Shown here: one piece after another, positions 17,461 through 25,717 of the stretch
Numbering within the stretch: the first letter of the stretch is position 1
How the letters are laid out: every line of letters begins with the position of its first letter
Source of the DNA: Pararhodonellum marinum
GTDB lineage: Bacteria > Bacteroidota > Bacteroidia > Cytophagales > Cyclobacteriaceae
Reading direction: 5' to 3'
Length of the DNA: 64,000 nucleotides
NCBI RefSeq assembly: GCF_015354735.1
Contig: NZ_JACEFJ010000018.1
Span: 1 to 64,000 of the forward strand
The notes under the pieces: model-generated
Told to the model about the DNA's origin: nothing
What the model saw: only the letters and a program-made list of their open reading frames with translations
Database searches by the model: none
Made by a program: the position numbers and the translations under genes

Positions 17461-18011
17461 CGGATCCTACTCAGGTGACGTGGGGTGATGCCGAGCATGG
17501 AAGCTATGTATTTATCAGGCACTTCTTGATTGAAGCGGGGGTAATGATCCAACATCCAGCGATACCGTTCCTCAGCGCTCAAAGCGATTTGGTTAAATAC
17601 CCTTTCTTCCATGCCTATGTAGTTGTATTCCATTGTTCTCAACCAAAACTGCCGGATAAATTCATGATTGGCATAAAGTGCTTTCCATGCACTTTTGGGG
17701 ATCATCCAAAGCTCACTGTCCTTGATGGCCTGAATGTTTTCCACCGCAGGCTTTTCCTGAATAAAACTGGCCAGAGAGGTCATAAAATCCCCCTGAAGAG
17801 AAATCCAGCGCGTGACGTCACCAGCTTCTGTATTGTAATAATAGCGAAACTGACCTTTTGCGATAAGGGCAATATGTTGACAAACATGACCCTGTTGGAG
17901 GAAATACTCCCCTTCAGCAATATTCTTGGAAAGGCAGAAATGATCTGAAAGCATTTCTGACTGGGCTGCGGTGAAGCCTTTACTTAAAAATAAATCGAGA
18001 GCAAGCTGCAT
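17445..18011 (-). CDS. Crp/Fnr family transcriptional regulator
   Basis: 188 residues: a cyclic-nucleotide-binding-like beta barrel at about 8-120 (GEYFLQQGHVCQHIALIAKGQF) and a C-terminal helix-turn-helix at about 150-185 (VPDKYIASMLGITPRHLSRIR). The cAMP-contacting RE/S motif of true Crp is absent, as in most Bacteroidota paralogues, so the ligand is unknown. No cysteine cluster like that of Fnr is visible. The last four codons (AQKN) and the stop lie in a sequence repeated in the neighbouring palindromic units. It is divergent from the DUF6194 gene at 18073. Confidence 0.9.
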   Translation of the reverse strand: MQLALDLFLSKGFTAAQSEMLSDHFCLSKNIAEGEYFLQQGHVCQHIALIAKGQFRYYYNTEAGDVTRWISLQGDFMTSLASFIQEKPAVENIQAIKDSELWMIPKSAWKALYANHEFIRQFWLRTMEYNYIGMEERVFNQIALSAEERYRWMLDHYPRFNQEVPDKYIASMLGITPRHLSRIRAQKN

Positions 18012-18072
18012 AAATTTAATTTCCTAAAGATAATTTTTTGAACTTTATGGTTTTTAAATTCAGGGATAAAAG

Positions 18073-18504
18073 ATGATTACACCAGAACAACTTGAAGATT
18101 GGCTACTTAAACGCTACCCAGGACTGATGGTAAGTGATGCTTATCGGGAGCGGAGCTTTTTCTACAATCCAGATGGTAGCAAGCCAAAAGGACGCTATTT
18201 TGCCACCATCAAAATGTCTGATGGTCCCAATGACAAGGCTTCAGATTTAGATCGAGATGGGGTATACCGCCTGTCTTTTGGACTAGGAAAGGAAGGATTT
18301 ATTGCACTTTTTGGTCCAAAACCTGCCCGGCCTCCCAAAGGAGGCATAGTGGACATGCCCCATGATTTTCATCAAACCAATACTTTGGTTCCACATCCTG
18401 TGTATGCCTGGATGGGATGGGTATGCATTTTGAATCCCGCATCTTTTGATCGCATCAGTGAACATTTGGATCAGGCCTATGAGATGTTGTTAAGAAAAAG
18501 CTAA
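18073..18504 (+). CDS. DUF6194 family protein
   Basis: 143-residue soluble protein without a signal peptide. Features recognised from the DUF6194 family are ERSFFYNP, GRYFATIKMSDGPNDKASDLDRDG-type text near residue 50, YRLSFGLGK, and the closing HPVYAWMGWVCILNPA with HLDQAYE. The function is unknown. The 61-base divergent gap from the Crp/Fnr gene makes regulation by that protein plausible. Confidence 0.75.
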   Translation: MITPEQLEDWLLKRYPGLMVSDAYRERSFFYNPDGSKPKGRYFATIKMSDGPNDKASDLDRDGVYRLSFGLGKEGFIALFGPKPARPPKGGIVDMPHDFHQTNTLVPHPVYAWMGWVCILNPASFDRISEHLDQAYEMLLRKS

Positions 18505-18556
18505 TAGAATTCTGCGAAGACCTTTGGTTGAAAATGTGTCAAGTCGTTTTCAAATT

Positions 18557-19138
18557 CTATCGCAGTTTCCGGCCTAGATCTTCTGTTTTTTTCAACCACT
18601 TTTCCTTCCTCGATGGGTCGGCCTTTCTTATAGGTCCGAAGTAGGTTACTTTTACTGGTTTCACGCCGCAAAACTCTAAAGTGGATTTTTTTAACTGGTT
18701 CACACTGCCTCTCCCAAATAACAACCAATAGGTCCAGCTGGATTGGTCCAGCGTTGTGATAATATGTGCCGTTTTACCCCTCAAAAGTTTATCCCACCAT
18801 ATCGAATTCTCCCGGTATTGAAATGCAAAACCGGGTAAAAATAAACGGTCGATAAAGCCTTTGGTGATGGCAGGAAGACCTCCCCACCATACGGGGTGAA
18901 CCCAAACCAAATGGTTTGCCCATTTGATTTTTTCCCAGGCATCCAGTAAATCCGGTTCCAATTCGGTTCGCTTCTGATAGCCAAATTGAAGATTGGGATT
19001 AAAATTTAAATCTGCCACCGTAATCTCTTTGATTTCGGCACCTGAGTTTTTGCTCCCCTTTTTGTATGCCTCTGCCAGTCCAAAATTGAAGGCATCTTTG
19101 TTGGGGTGTCCGTTGATTATGACTACTTTCTTGCTCAT
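18557..19138 (-). CDS. NAD(P)H-dependent flavin oxidoreductase (NQO1/MdaB-like)
   Basis: 193-residue flavodoxin-fold enzyme. The first strand VVIINGHPNKDAFNFGL is the FMN/FAD phosphate loop of the quinone-reductase/KefF group. WVHPVWWGGLPAITKGFIDR near residue 95 is the diagnostic central motif, followed by GKTAHIITT. It likely reduces quinones or electrophiles by two-electron transfer in the cytoplasm. A Crp/Fnr gene lies 66 bases upstream on the same strand, so the two may be cotranscribed. Confidence 0.88.
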   Translation of the reverse strand: MSKKVVIINGHPNKDAFNFGLAEAYKKGSKNSGAEIKEITVADLNFNPNLQFGYQKRTELEPDLLDAWEKIKWANHLVWVHPVWWGGLPAITKGFIDRLFLPGFAFQYRENSIWWDKLLRGKTAHIITTLDQSSWTYWLLFGRGSVNQLKKSTLEFCGVKPVKVTYFGPIRKADPSRKEKWLKKTEDLGRKLR

Positions 19139-19204
19139 TTTTATAATAGACCATGTACTTAAACAAAAGTGGGCATATTGCTTTTGTTTCTGTAGGACAT
19201 TTGT

Positions 19205-19768
19205 CTAAAAAGCAATTTCTCTTCTAATTCTGCTTAAATGCCTTTGCGTAATGCCTAAATAGGAAGCAAGGTACTGAAGGGGGATTTTTTGCACATATTC
19301 CGGCTGATTTTTGATCATGTTGGCATAGCGATTAAGTGCGTGGTTTTTCTGCATCTGAAAGATGCGTTTTTCGAGCTCAAGATACTGTTGTTCGGCCATT
19401 ACTTTTAAAAATTCAACCCAATTGGGACTATGCTTGGCAAATTCGTGGATGGTTTTTTTGGGAATCACAGATAGTTCTGTGTAGGTAAGCGCCTGCATGT
19501 TTTCTTCTGTGATTTTGCCGGAAATAAATGAAGAATAAGCCGCCATTAAATTGTTCGGAAAAATGATACAATAGGTAATTTCTTCGCCTTTTTCCGAGAT
19601 GTAGTAAGAACGTAAAGTGCCGCTTTTAACAAATGCCACTTCGTTACAAACTTCTCCCTCTCGAATAAAGTATTCCCCTTTGTTAAGCACCCTTTGGGAC
19701 GAAGATTGAACAAAATCCTCAATTTCTTTATCTGTAAGGAGGTTAAAGGATTTGAGGTATTTTTCCAT
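19205..19768 (-). CDS. Crp/Fnr family transcriptional regulator
   Basis: 187 residues: cNMP-binding-like domain about 10-120 (GEYFIREGEVCNEVAFVKSGTL) and an HTH about 150-185 (IPLQYLASYLGITQRHLSRIRRE). The architecture is the same as the 17445 and 40185 paralogues. Located directly upstream of the NQO1-like reductase on the same strand, it probably regulates that gene and itself. Confidence 0.9.
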   Translation of the reverse strand: MEKYLKSFNLLTDKEIEDFVQSSSQRVLNKGEYFIREGEVCNEVAFVKSGTLRSYYISEKGEEITYCIIFPNNLMAAYSSFISGKITEENMQALTYTELSVIPKKTIHEFAKHSPNWVEFLKVMAEQQYLELEKRIFQMQKNHALNRYANMIKNQPEYVQKIPLQYLASYLGITQRHLSRIRREIAF

Positions 19769-19834
19769 TTGGCTAATTGACTTTTGATTGATTCCATTTA
19801 CTAAGTTAGTCTAATCAATTTTTTTATATGCTTT

Positions 19835-20416
19835 TCATCCAAATTTTAACTTCTCCTTTGCAACAATTTGCCATCTTTTTTGACGGTGCTGGTAAAACCG
19901 CTTTGCAAAAGAAGTGATAAAACCGGTCATCATTCCACCATAAATAGTAATTGAGTCCTCATAATGTATTTTTCCTTCGCCAAGGTCTTTCATTATCACA
20001 TGATGATTCCAAACCTTGGCACCGCTATCCCATTCTTTAGTTTCTATGGTATGGTTTTGGTCATCGATTTTTTCTATTCGCAAATAATGTATTCCTCCAA
20101 AAGGAATAAATCCGAAAATGCGCATTTTTGCTCCATAAGTTTTTCCTATCTCCCATTTGTTGGGAAACCCCTCGCCGACAGGTTTGAATCGAATCATTCC
20201 TTTGGCTACAAACTCCAAAAGAGCAGGTGTCTTAACATTATTCCAAGCACTGGCAATATGCATTGGTATTTCAGAGCTTACTCTCAGCTTTTTTGCCCTT
20301 ACAATTTTACCCTTATACTCAATAGAAACGGGCTCAACCAAAGCTATTGGTTTGGTTTTTTGCGCTTGGCTACTTATGCCTAATGAGAGGAATAGGATGG
20401 TCATCATCTTGTTCAT
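19835..20416 (-). CDS. Exported SRPBCC-like protein
   Basis: About 193 residues from the ATG at 20416. A signal peptide (MMTILFLSLGISSQAQ) precedes a START/SRPBCC-type domain: ISSEIPMHIASAWNNV-like opening, KWEIGKTYGAKMRIFGFIPFGGIHYLRIEKID mid-section, and a long C-terminal helix (FITSFAKRFYQHRQKRW). Such domains bind hydrophobic ligands. An exported SRPBCC protein is less common than a cytosolic one. Role unknown. Confidence 0.6.
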   Translation of the reverse strand: MNKMMTILFLSLGISSQAQKTKPIALVEPVSIEYKGKIVRAKKLRVSSEIPMHIASAWNNVKTPALLEFVAKGMIRFKPVGEGFPNKWEIGKTYGAKMRIFGFIPFGGIHYLRIEKIDDQNHTIETKEWDSGAKVWNHHVIMKDLGEGKIHYEDSITIYGGMMTGFITSFAKRFYQHRQKRWQIVAKEKLKFG

Positions 20417-20518
20417 GGTGGATAATTTTACGCTCAATCATGGAATTGATGACAAAATCTAAACAACTTTGTAAAAGTCCATTGATTCAAATCAAGAAAT
20501 GAGAAAAAAAAATGGAAA

Positions 20519-21118
20519 TCAATGGCCTTTGTGAATGGTATTTTTGATCTGTTTGTTTTGCATCAAACGTTTCTTTACCCTACTGTAAGTTTCTGGAGTC
20601 ATATTCAGATAAGAGGCGATCATGTATTGAGGGACCCGCTGTATCAGGGTTGGGCTTTCTTCTATAAATGTATGCAATCTTGTATCATAGTCATCATGCA
20701 ATAGCCTGTTTGAACGTAGTACCGATGTCACATAAGCTGATTCGGCTAGTTTTCTACCCACATGTTCCCAGTTTTTGGAGCGTTCAAAAAGTTGGTTGAG
20801 CTTGTCTCTATCTATGCTGTAAACTATAGAATCTTCCAAGGCTTGGATAGGTCTTATGGAAGGACTTTGTGTGAGATAGCCAAAATAATCAGTCATGAAT
20901 TGGTTTTCGGAGAAAAAAAGCATGATTTTTTCAATTCCATCCACCTGGTAGAATAGCCTAAACAATCCGGATTCAATGAAGGAAATTTTATTAGAAAATT
21001 GCCCTTCTTTCAGAAAGAAATTACCCTTTTTGAATTTTTCCTGATAGAAAAAAATAAGCCCCATATCAAGGTCTTTTTCAGGGAATTCATATAATGATTT
21101 TAAGTATTGTTTTAGCAT
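20519..21118 (-). CDS. Crp/Fnr family transcriptional regulator
   Basis: 199 residues with cNMP-binding-like domain (KGNFFLKEGQFSNKISFIESG) and HTH (VPQYMIASYLNMTPETYSRVKKRL). It is the most divergent HTH of the window's Crp group (TYSRVKK instead of HLSRIR). It stands upstream of the SRPBCC gene on the same strand with a gap of about 100 bases. Confidence 0.88.
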   Translation of the reverse strand: MLKQYLKSLYEFPEKDLDMGLIFFYQEKFKKGNFFLKEGQFSNKISFIESGLFRLFYQVDGIEKIMLFFSENQFMTDYFGYLTQSPSIRPIQALEDSIVYSIDRDKLNQLFERSKNWEHVGRKLAESAYVTSVLRSNRLLHDDYDTRLHTFIEESPTLIQRVPQYMIASYLNMTPETYSRVKKRLMQNKQIKNTIHKGH

Positions 21119-21157
21119 CCCTTGTTATTAAGCCCATAAATTATGCTATCTTTTTTG

Positions 21158-22033
21158 TCACTTCAAGTTAAATAACTTAGTTATTTTGTCGTTTTTCATT
21201 AAAATAGCAAACAGCCTAGATTGATGCTCTTTTTCCTGAAAGGGGTGCTTTCTGAACAAGTCAACATATTCACTTTCCGTTAAATCACATAACTCTTCGG
21301 CTTTTCCAGATACTTCCTCAGCGATCTTTTTCAAATAAGATGTATTGTACTTCATTTGATCTGGATCTACCCATCCTGCTTTTATAAATGATTTTGTTTT
21401 TCGATCACACCGGCAAGGGTTGGTTTTGTTGACCAATCCGCATTTGTTATTCATAAACTGATAAAGGTCTCTTCTCGCTCGTGAGAGTCGTTGCCGGAAA
21501 TTATCTTTTGATATCTCAAGCATTTGAGAACCTAACTTATGATCAACGCCAAAAATATCGCCGAGTATGTAAACCAGCCGTTGTTCCCTATCCAGGCACA
21601 ACAACATCCCACTCATGCAGCTTATGTTGGCCTCTTCTATCCATTCTTTCATTTCAGCTTTTTCCATAGCTGAAAGTTCTACGTTTTCCATCTGATCAAG
21701 TTCCTGACCATATTGATCAAAAGAGGTGATGAAGTCCTCCAGCCTTACTTTCTTCATTTTCAAAAAGTGGTTGAAGGTGATGCGATACAACCATGTACGG
21801 AAATGGCTTTCTCCTTTGAATTGGGCAAGATTAGTTATGACCTTAATCAATACTTCTTGGGTAATATCTTCGGCATCAATAGGGCTTAGTGTCATTTTCA
21901 AAGCCACATTGTAAATATAGTGCTGATGCTTTTTTATAAGTGTTTCTAAGGCAATATTTGAACCATCTCTTGCTTGTGCAATGAGTTCATTGTCCTCTTT
22001 GTCGATATAAATGGATTGAAATGGGTTATTCAT
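21158..22033 (-). CDS. ECF-type RNA polymerase sigma factor with Cys motif
   Basis: 291 residues from the ATG at 22033 (MNNPFQ); an upstream TTG would add three residues. Region 2 is clear at about 25-90 (KKHQHYIYNVALKMTLSPIDAEDITQEVLIK, then HFRTWLYRITFNHF). Region 4 is at about 145-190 (REQRLVYILGDIFGVDHKLG, FRQRLSRARRDLYQF). It continues into a C-x8-C-x-C motif (CGLVNKTNPCRC) and about 80 extra residues, longer than classic ECF factors. The cysteines suggest metal binding or redox sensing. No anti-sigma gene is adjacent. Confidence 0.88.
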   Translation of the reverse strand: MNNPFQSIYIDKEDNELIAQARDGSNIALETLIKKHQHYIYNVALKMTLSPIDAEDITQEVLIKVITNLAQFKGESHFRTWLYRITFNHFLKMKKVRLEDFITSFDQYGQELDQMENVELSAMEKAEMKEWIEEANISCMSGMLLCLDREQRLVYILGDIFGVDHKLGSQMLEISKDNFRQRLSRARRDLYQFMNNKCGLVNKTNPCRCDRKTKSFIKAGWVDPDQMKYNTSYLKKIAEEVSGKAEELCDLTESEYVDLFRKHPFQEKEHQSRLFAILMKNDKITKLFNLK

Positions 22034-22108
22034 TTTTTCCAAAATTAAGTGTTCAAATGTTTAAACAATCAGCAATTGCAAAGAACTTTAAACCAACAAA
22101 TCTATTAG

Positions 22109-22347
22109 GAATGATGAAAAACACATTAAATCCCTTAATAAATGATTCTAGGTTTGGGTTATACGATAACTGCCAAAAAGACTAAATAGAATAGCGGTAA
22201 AGGCAGGAATAAAGATATGGTTTGTCCTAATATATCTTTGAGCATTGAAAGACCTGGAAATATTCGCTATTCTCTACACCGTATGGCATCCATTTCATGC
22301 AATGTCAAAAAGGCAAGGCCTAAGTAGAAGAAAAGATGATCAGTCAT
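22109..22347 (-). pseudogene. Decayed DUF6713-like membrane protein gene
   Basis: Reading leftward from an ATG at 22347 gives HLFFYLGLAFLTLHEMDAI then RCRE, a TAG at 22269-22267, and RIFPGLSMLKDILGQ followed by a hydrophobic segment. At the TAG a tryptophan (TGG) is expected from the HE-x-DA...EWRIFP signature I associate with DUF6713. The frame stops at 22159-22161, but the next frame continues plausibly with FIKGFNVFFII. One nonsense change plus one frameshift suggest a dead gene. Family assignment is from memory. Confidence 0.55.
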
Positions 22348-22529
22348 TTGAATAGGGATTTATAAACCTTTTTATTTGGGTCTGATTTTTTCTTTTTTGG
22401 TGGTAATACAAATGCCTTTGGATAAGCATTATTTGGGGTAGTGAAGGAAATGCTTCTCACGGTAAACTTCTGTCAAATTTACATCCTGATACCAATTTAA
22501 ATTCCACTCTTCTACTTGCATTGAATTCA
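22348..22529. other. Intergenic region, nothing recognised
   Basis: AT-rich sequence between the lipoprotein gene and the decayed DUF6713-like gene. No convincing promoter, hairpin or reading frame is visible. Confidence 0.35.
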
Positions 22530-22928
22530 TTATTCTAGTATAACTGGTCTTGTAAGGGTCATTTTCACAGAATTAAAATCAATCTTTTCCATAAAGGGGG
22601 TTACAATTTCAGATGTTTCAGATAATTGCATTGTTTTTTCAGCACTTTGCTGATCTTTCCAAAACACTATATCTGTCCATATGCTGTCTTGCGAAACTGT
22701 TAAAGTTCGCTTGATAAAACCATATTGCTTTTCTAAAAAACCTCTTTGCATAGCACGGGCAGATTCTTCAAAGTCTTTAGGTGTTACACCTTGATTGAGG
22801 TAAAAAGTGGTAATTTCAATAATTTCTGCTTTATTCTTTTGTGTTTCCATTTCTTGTTGATGTGGAGTGGAGGGATCGCAAGCAGCCATTACAGCCGTTG
22901 CAATTAGGATAAATGTTTGTCTTTTCAT
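22530..22928 (-). CDS. Small lipoprotein with ferredoxin-like (ABM-type) fold
   Basis: 132 residues. The signal ends in the lipobox VMAAC (Cys about 17), followed by a Gln/Lys-rich linker. The remaining 95 residues (IIEITTFYLNQGVTPKDFEESARAM, then WTDIVFWKDQQSAEK) resemble the dimeric alpha-beta barrel of antibiotic-biosynthesis-monooxygenase-like proteins. A lipid-anchored version is unusual. It is divergent from the DM13 operon at 23138, with a 209-base gap that should hold both promoters. Confidence 0.6.
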   Translation of the reverse strand: MKRQTFILIATAVMAACDPSTPHQQEMETQKNKAEIIEITTFYLNQGVTPKDFEESARAMQRGFLEKQYGFIKRTLTVSQDSIWTDIVFWKDQQSAEKTMQLSETSEIVTPFMEKIDFNSVKMTLTRPVILE

Positions 22929-23137
22929 TCTGTCTTACTTTGGATCTTCTACAGTTAGATACTCAAAAGGAGTGGGTGTGACAGTAAAAATTAAAAAATG
23001 TTTTTCCACACTTTTTTCAACCGTTCTGATCCTTCTTCAAAAGCCATTGATCGTCAGCCCAATAATTTTTTTTAACATTTCGTGACCTTTCTGTGATACC
23101 CATGCTTCAATTTTGGTAAAACAAATCTTTAGTAATT

Positions 23138-23581
23138 ATGAAAAAAATATTTCTTTACACACTGCTCATTATTGCAGTTTCTTGCAGTAATGACGAAAGT
23201 CCTACAGTATTGGATGCTTCAAGGCCAAACGGAACGTTTTCTGTTACCCGGAGCGGCTCCTTTATTGATCAAAATGGTGCAGGAAGCATGGGTACTGCCT
23301 CACTGGGCACAGATACTCAAAATACTGCTTTTTTGGTTTTTGACCAAAGTTTCAGAACAGCCTTGGCAACGGGTACTGTTACCGTATTCCTTTCTACATC
23401 AGAAACCTTCACACCGGACCCTGCAAATGGAAATCCAAATTTATTGCTCCTTGGGCCTGTTAGAAATCCGGGTGAAAATTTCTTCAGGATCCCTCAGAAT
23501 TCTGATACTTCACCGTTTAGTCATGTCATTTTGTGGTGTGGTTCTGTAGGTGTTCCTTTTGGCTATGCAAGGATTCAGTAG
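23138..23581 (+). CDS. DM13-domain lipoprotein (first copy)
   Basis: 147 residues with lipobox AVSC (Cys about 16), then a DM13-like domain: SFIDQNGAGSMGTASL, the strand GTVTVFLS, VRNPGENFFRIP and the terminal signature FSHVILWCGSVGVPFGYARI. The DM13 family is proposed to carry electrons through its conserved cysteine (here in ILWCG). The protein should face the periplasm or cell surface. It opens a four-gene unit, 38 bases ahead of a barrel-like gene, with a second DM13 lipoprotein closing the unit. Confidence 0.8.
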   Translation: MKKIFLYTLLIIAVSCSNDESPTVLDASRPNGTFSVTRSGSFIDQNGAGSMGTASLGTDTQNTAFLVFDQSFRTALATGTVTVFLSTSETFTPDPANGNPNLLLLGPVRNPGENFFRIPQNSDTSPFSHVILWCGSVGVPFGYARIQ

Positions 23582-23619
23582 TTTCGGATTAAGTTTCAGG
23601 ATCATATTCATCAACAACA

Positions 23620-24498
23620 ATGTCATTTATGAAAATTATAAGATTTTTGATGGTTTCAATAGCTTTGGGGATTTGCCATTTTGGCAATGCCCAAAGTGGT
23701 TGGACCAAACAAAAAGGAGAGGGTTTCTTTCAAACCAGTTTTCAGACCTTCAGCTCAGATCAATTTTTCACGCTTGATGGAGTTCAGCTTAGTACCAACA
23801 AGTTCAGTCAGCAAAGCGTGGTTTTTTATGGGGAATATGGGATTACAGATAGGTTTACGTTGATCACCAATCTTCCGATGCAGACGTTTAATGGATTTTC
23901 AAGTACGGAAACCGTATCGGGACTTGGAGACTTAAGAATAGAATTAAAACATTCTATCTTGAAAAAAATTTTTCCTTTAGCTATCAGCGTAGCTCCCGAG
24001 TTGCCGATTGGAAGAGCAAATAACTTTGCCAAAAGCAAGGAGAATGACTTTGAACAGATCAACCTACCGAGCGGAGACGGAGAATTCAATGTTTGGTCGA
24101 CCATTGCAACTTCTTTCGCTCTAGGTGAAATTCCTTTTTATGGATCGGTTTTCACATCTTATAACTATAGGACCCAGTATAAGGGTCTGTCCTTCAGCGA
24201 CCAAATCTTAATAGGGGCCGAACTGGGTTACCAAATAGCTGGGAAGTTTTGGATCAATGCCCGTTTAAATGCTCTGACTTCTGTAGATGAAGTAACAGTG
24301 GTTACTGACTTTGTAAGAGGGGATGGTTCTGAATTTACCAGCTATAGCTTTGGTGCGGGAATTCCTATTATAGATGAATGGAACCTTAGCCTCAACTACC
24401 GGAATTTCAATGACTGGATATTCTCCAGAAAAAATATTTATTCAGCTGGAGTATTAAGTATTGGTGTTTTCTACAACCTCAAGCCTAAAAACAAATGA
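23620..24498 (+). CDS. Putative outer-membrane channel/barrel of the DM13 operon
   Basis: 292 residues with a signal peptide (cleavage near GNAQS). An ATG nine bases further in (23629) is equally possible. The mature part alternates amphipathic strands, carries GWTKQKGEGFFQTSFQ near the start, YGITDRFTLITNLP, and GLGDLRIELKH, and ends YSAGVLSIGVFYNL. These resemble Phenol_MetA_deg-type transporter-like barrels. Its stop overlaps the Crp gene by 4 bases, so they are cotranslated. Confidence 0.7.
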   Translation: MSFMKIIRFLMVSIALGICHFGNAQSGWTKQKGEGFFQTSFQTFSSDQFFTLDGVQLSTNKFSQQSVVFYGEYGITDRFTLITNLPMQTFNGFSSTETVSGLGDLRIELKHSILKKIFPLAISVAPELPIGRANNFAKSKENDFEQINLPSGDGEFNVWSTIATSFALGEIPFYGSVFTSYNYRTQYKGLSFSDQILIGAELGYQIAGKFWINARLNALTSVDEVTVVTDFVRGDGSEFTSYSFGAGIPIIDEWNLSLNYRNFNDWIFSRKNIYSAGVLSIGVFYNLKPKNK

Positions 24499-25148
24499 AT
24501 ACAGATAGCATGTTAGGATTTTCTGAAGAGGTGGTCAGACAGGGGTTGATGTTTGTTCCTTTTAAACAATTCAAAAAATCAGAAAAAATTTATAATCAAG
24601 GAGATTTGTCCTCCCAATTGTTTATAGTTAAAAATGGAGCAGTCAAAATTTTCAAGTCTAATGAATCAGGTGATGAATATATCCAAGACGTTGTTACAGA
24701 AGGAGAAATTTTTGGTGATTGGGGCACTTTGATCCATTCCGATGTAATTTTAAATCATTCAGCTGTAGCCTTAACCGAAAAAACCTGCATTCATATCCTT
24801 AAAACCAAAGACCTCAATCCTCAAGTCAAAAGTATGGCTATTTCGGTCATGGTACCTATTATAATGAAACAAAAAGAAAAATTGGAAAAGCGGCATGAGA
24901 GGCTGCTCAAAAGCGATGCGGCTTTCAGAATCAGGGATACACTTATTGATCTTGCAAGTAGAGGAGGACATAGATTTGGGGAGGAAACCTTACTTAAAAT
25001 TGGGATTTCACATGAAGAAATCGCTCAATTGGCGGATACAAGCCGACAAACTGTAACAACTGTCATGAATGATCTAAAAAACAACGGAAAAATTTATTAC
25101 ACACGGGACAGAATTCTTTTTAGGAATCTCGATCAAATTCACAACTAA
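24495..25148 (+). CDS. Crp/Fnr regulator with complete HTH, DM13 operon
   Basis: 217 residues, closer to classical Crp/Fnr than the window's other paralogues. The cNMP-like barrel (FKKSEKIYNQGDLSSQLFIVKNGAVKIF) is followed by the long dimerisation helix and a full winged HTH of the HTH_Crp_2 kind (ISHEEIAQLADTSRQTVTTVMNDLKNNGKIYYTRDRI). No Fnr-type N-terminal cysteines. ATGA overlap with the barrel gene and a 12-base gap to the second DM13 gene place it inside the operon, so autoregulation is likely. Confidence 0.93.
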   Translation: MNTDSMLGFSEEVVRQGLMFVPFKQFKKSEKIYNQGDLSSQLFIVKNGAVKIFKSNESGDEYIQDVVTEGEIFGDWGTLIHSDVILNHSAVALTEKTCIHILKTKDLNPQVKSMAISVMVPIIMKQKEKLEKRHERLLKSDAAFRIRDTLIDLASRGGHRFGEETLLKIGISHEEIAQLADTSRQTVTTVMNDLKNNGKIYYTRDRILFRNLDQIHN

Positions 25149-25160
25149 ATTAGCACAATT

Positions 25161-25607
25161 ATGAAAACTGTAAATAGAATCTTCTTTATTTTGATGTTGC
25201 TCTTAATGGTTACCTCATGTGACAACGACCTTATTGAAATGCCTGCTGACAACAGTGTCGAAATTACAGGAGACTTTGAAGTGCTCAAGTCGGGTACTTT
25301 AATCAGACAAAGCGGTACGAATACTATGGGAATGGTACAAGTAGTGGAGGACAGTTCAGGAAAATTTTTCATTAGATTGAGCGAAAACTTCGATACCAAG
25401 TTTTCTACTGGAACAGTGACGGTATATCTTTCCACATCCTCAAGCTTGAGGTTGGAGGAAAACGAAAGTTTTCAATTGATCGGAATTGTCAATAAGCCAG
25501 GTCAGCATTTTTACGAACTCAATGACCTTCCCGATACTAAGTTTACCCATGGGATTATCTGGTGTGGTGCAGCTAGAATCCCATTCGGAAATGCATTGAT
25601 AGAGTAG
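25161..25607 (+). CDS. DM13-domain lipoprotein (second copy)
   Basis: 148 residues, lipobox TSC (Cys about 20). It parallels the first copy throughout: GDFEVLKSGTLIRQSGTNTMG, GTVTVYLSTSSSLRL, VNKPGQHFYELNDLP, and FTHGIIWCGAARIPFGNALI, retaining the WCG cysteine. The two copies are clear paralogues with different surface residues, which suggests division of labour such as partner or location. Last gene of the unit. Confidence 0.8.
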   Translation: MKTVNRIFFILMLLLMVTSCDNDLIEMPADNSVEITGDFEVLKSGTLIRQSGTNTMGMVQVVEDSSGKFFIRLSENFDTKFSTGTVTVYLSTSSSLRLEENESFQLIGIVNKPGQHFYELNDLPDTKFTHGIIWCGAARIPFGNALIE

Positions 25608-25628
25608 TCTGAACAATTTGGGTGATCA

Positions 25629-25697
25629 GTATGGTTGGAAAAAAAGGGTGACAAACATTTTTCTTATTATAGAAAGTAAATATCCTTCCAACCATAC
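25629..25697. terminator. Long-loop inverted repeat between convergent genes
   Basis: GTATGGTTGGAA (25629-25640) and its exact reverse complement TTCCAACCATAC (25686-25697) flank a 45-base AT-rich loop, between the DM13 operon end and the kinase gene end. A 12-bp perfect stem could stop transcription in both directions, although the long loop is atypical. Confidence 0.45.
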
Positions 25698-25717
25698 CAT
25701 CCTTTAATCTTCCAAAC

